A stretch of 32,724 nucleotides of DNA from an uncultured Clostridium sp. (GTDB lineage: Bacteria > Bacillota > Clostridia > TANB77 > CAG-508): contig CAMNPT010000014.1 of the NCBI GenBank assembly GCA_946548575.1, positions 1-32,724 of the forward strand. The letters are read 5' to 3'. Both the position numbers and the translations under genes were made by a program. Positions 30,820 to 32,724 of this stretch are shown here, in pieces (within the stretch, counting starts at the first letter, position 1; every line of letters begins with the position of its first letter). The notes under the pieces were generated by a model, which saw only the letters and a list, made by a program, of their open reading frames with translations, was not told the origin of the DNA and did not search any database.

Positions 30820-31954
30820 TTATCCTCTTTTCTTTTCTACATTTTTTGTATATTCATCGATTTTTTCTCTAAATATTTTTTGTATATCTTGTATTACACT
30901 TAATTTTTTATATTTTACAACTTCATATTTTGCTGCAACTAACTGCTTTAATTTTGAACTTTTTATATCTTCATCAACATCTAATATTTTGTCTATTAAA
31001 CCTTCTATAATTACATTTTTTAATTCTTGACTAGTTTCTTCATTTTCCATTTCATCTTTATCTAGGGTTTTCATAGCTAAATATTGAAGTAAAAATGTTT
31101 CATCCATAAAATGTTTTAAATCTCCATCATCCATATAGTCTTTTTGTTCTTCAATATTTGCTTCTTTTTCATCAAAATTTTCTTTTAAATATTCCCAAAG
31201 CTTCATTGCATATTGGAAGTGTACATTTTTTAATACAACATTTGTTTTTCTAATTGGTTCTTTTATCCACTGTATATGTTTTTTATCTATTATTTTATAT
31301 ACATTTTCGCTTGTTATTTCATTTATTTTTTTCTTTATATCTTCTATTTTTTCTAAAATTTCCTCTATGTTTGTATCATCACCTAGATTTTCATTTTTGT
31401 CTAATTTTGAGTTTAATGCAAATTTCATTTCAACATTTTCGCCCATTATCTTAGATTTTGCATCATAGTCAAAAAATTTATTATCTTTATTTTCATTTTC
31501 TAATGCTAATTGTAGAAATTTTATTCTTCTTTCTATAAACATTTTCATTTTTTGTACTAATGTATATATTAGACGGTTTTCATAGGTATCATAATCTTCT
31601 TCTTTATTTACATTTAATAATTTTCCGAGGCTGTACATCTCCTGTTTCATCATCAATTGTTTGTATTAAGTTTGTATTTTTTGATAAATGCTTTATTGTT
31701 TCAACTGTAACTTTTCTAACAGATTCAATTTTTACTATTTCTTCTTCATTTACAATAAAACGATTCGGATTTCTAAATATCATTATTAAATGTGGAATAA
31801 TTTCTTCCATCATATCTATCCAAGAAAAATCTTTTATTGATTTTTTAATATCTGTTTGTACTCTTAATGTTGATTCTATATTATCTTTGAATCCTTCTGT
31901 TCTTTTTCTGCTAGATTTTTCGTATAAATCAACTACATCTAATTCTCCAAGCAA
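30820..31954 (-). CDS. DUF2357-like partner of a McrB-like ATPase, joined by a +1 shift at CGG 31625-31627
   Basis: Skipping one base gives '...IQTIDDETGDVQPGKLLNVNKEEDYDTYENRLIYTLVQKMKMFIERR', a continuous protein with the 'YENR' pattern; directly downstream of a McrB-like gene. Confidence 0.65.
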
Positions 31955-31980
31955 GATATTTACCTCCTTTTATTAGTACT

Positions 31981-32700
31981 TTAAGCCAATTTTTTAAGTC
32001 TTAATAAATATTCTATACATTCTTTCATTTTATTTTTACCAAATGTTTTATCTAGAAATTGAATATATGGATCTATCTCATCTTTTATATAAGCAATATT
32101 TAATTGTTCAAATTTTCTTAATATTTTTTTTGCTATAAAGTAGTCTACTCCATCTACTTCATCTCCACCACACGCTACAAACACTGGTACAAATTTTTTC
32201 ATGTGTGAAACAATACGGTTACCAAATGCTATACGAAAATGTTCTATAACATAGTTATCCATTTGGTCTATTTTATCTAAAGTATCTTGTGATATTGGAT
32301 TATCTTGCATTGCAGATTTAAACAAGTTGTCCAAATATGTAAAATTAATATCTTGTGCCTCTGTGTCAATTGGATCAAATGGTATACCTTTATCATTTAT
32401 ATCTATTGGCATAGCTCTATCATATACCTTATCTGTTACAGCAAATGTAGAATCGTCATTATTAATTGTTCCTATATACCACATATTTGCTGGTACATGT
32501 ATTTTTCCACCAATTATTTTTTTAGGGTCTGTTTTCCAACTATTTGGAACTAATTCTATTATCCATTCATCACGGTTTGGCATTTCTAGAATTGATAACA
32601 TTTCTGCAAAATAATATTCAACACGTGATAAGTTCATTTCGTCTAGTATTACTGTGTATACATCATCAGTATATCCTGCTATGTACATTTCTTTAAGCAT
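31981..32700 (-). CDS. McrB-like AAA+ ATPase (C-terminal part; 5' end probably beyond the window)
   Basis: Walker B/sensor region 'YTVILDEMNLSRVEYYFAEMLSILE', 'MWYIGTINNDDSTFAVTDKVYDRAMPIDI'. Confidence 0.75.
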   Translation of the reverse strand: MLKEMYIAGYTDDVYTVILDEMNLSRVEYYFAEMLSILEMPNRDEWIIELVPNSWKTDPKKIIGGKIHVPANMWYIGTINNDDSTFAVTDKVYDRAMPIDINDKGIPFDPIDTEAQDINFTYLDNLFKSAMQDNPISQDTLDKIDQMDNYVIEHFRIAFGNRIVSHMKKFVPVFVACGGDEVDGVDYFIAKKILRKFEQLNIAYIKDEIDPYIQFLDKTFGKNKMKECIEYLLRLKKLA

Positions 32701-32724
32701 TTCTGTTTCATTAAATTTCTTTGT

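Overview
AT-rich Firmicutes-type window, almost entirely minus-strand. Positions 0.1-6.7 kb hold part of a dcw cell-wall cluster: sensor kinase, murG, ftsW, mraY, murE and the C-terminal tail of a PASTA-domain PBP. That PBP is cut by a large serine recombinase with a small accessory ORF (6.7-8.7 kb). Next come a Sua5/YwlC gene and an Asn-rich orphan. Positions 10.6-30.8 kb form a SipW/TasA-like surface-protein locus: four signal-peptidase-like proteins, several TasA-like or other anchored surface proteins, a Hint-domain surface protein, a DUF5305-like protein and a ~2,690-aa beta-helix-like giant protein. The window ends with a McrB-like AAA+ ATPase and a DUF2357-like partner. The main result concerns broken reading frames. 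Seven frame breaks occur: one each in the sensor kinase, mraY, serine recombinase, giant surface protein and DUF2357-like gene, and two in ftsW. All seven lie exactly at an in-frame CGG codon, and skipping one base (reading CGGA or CGGT as one unit) restores the protein. Where the family is well known (FtsW x2, MraY, serine recombinase) the residue restored is the expected conserved Gly. I found only one other in-frame CGG, three codons from a gene end and ambiguous. I found none that must be read as Arg, whereas CGT and AGA clearly are. About two dozen out-of-frame CGG trinucleotides (mostly NNC-GGN or NCG-GNN) are translated normally. This suggests codon-specific +1 frameshifting or quadruplet decoding, CGGN -> Gly, used as part of ordinary translation, including in essential genes. 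A systematic sequencing artefact is the main alternative.
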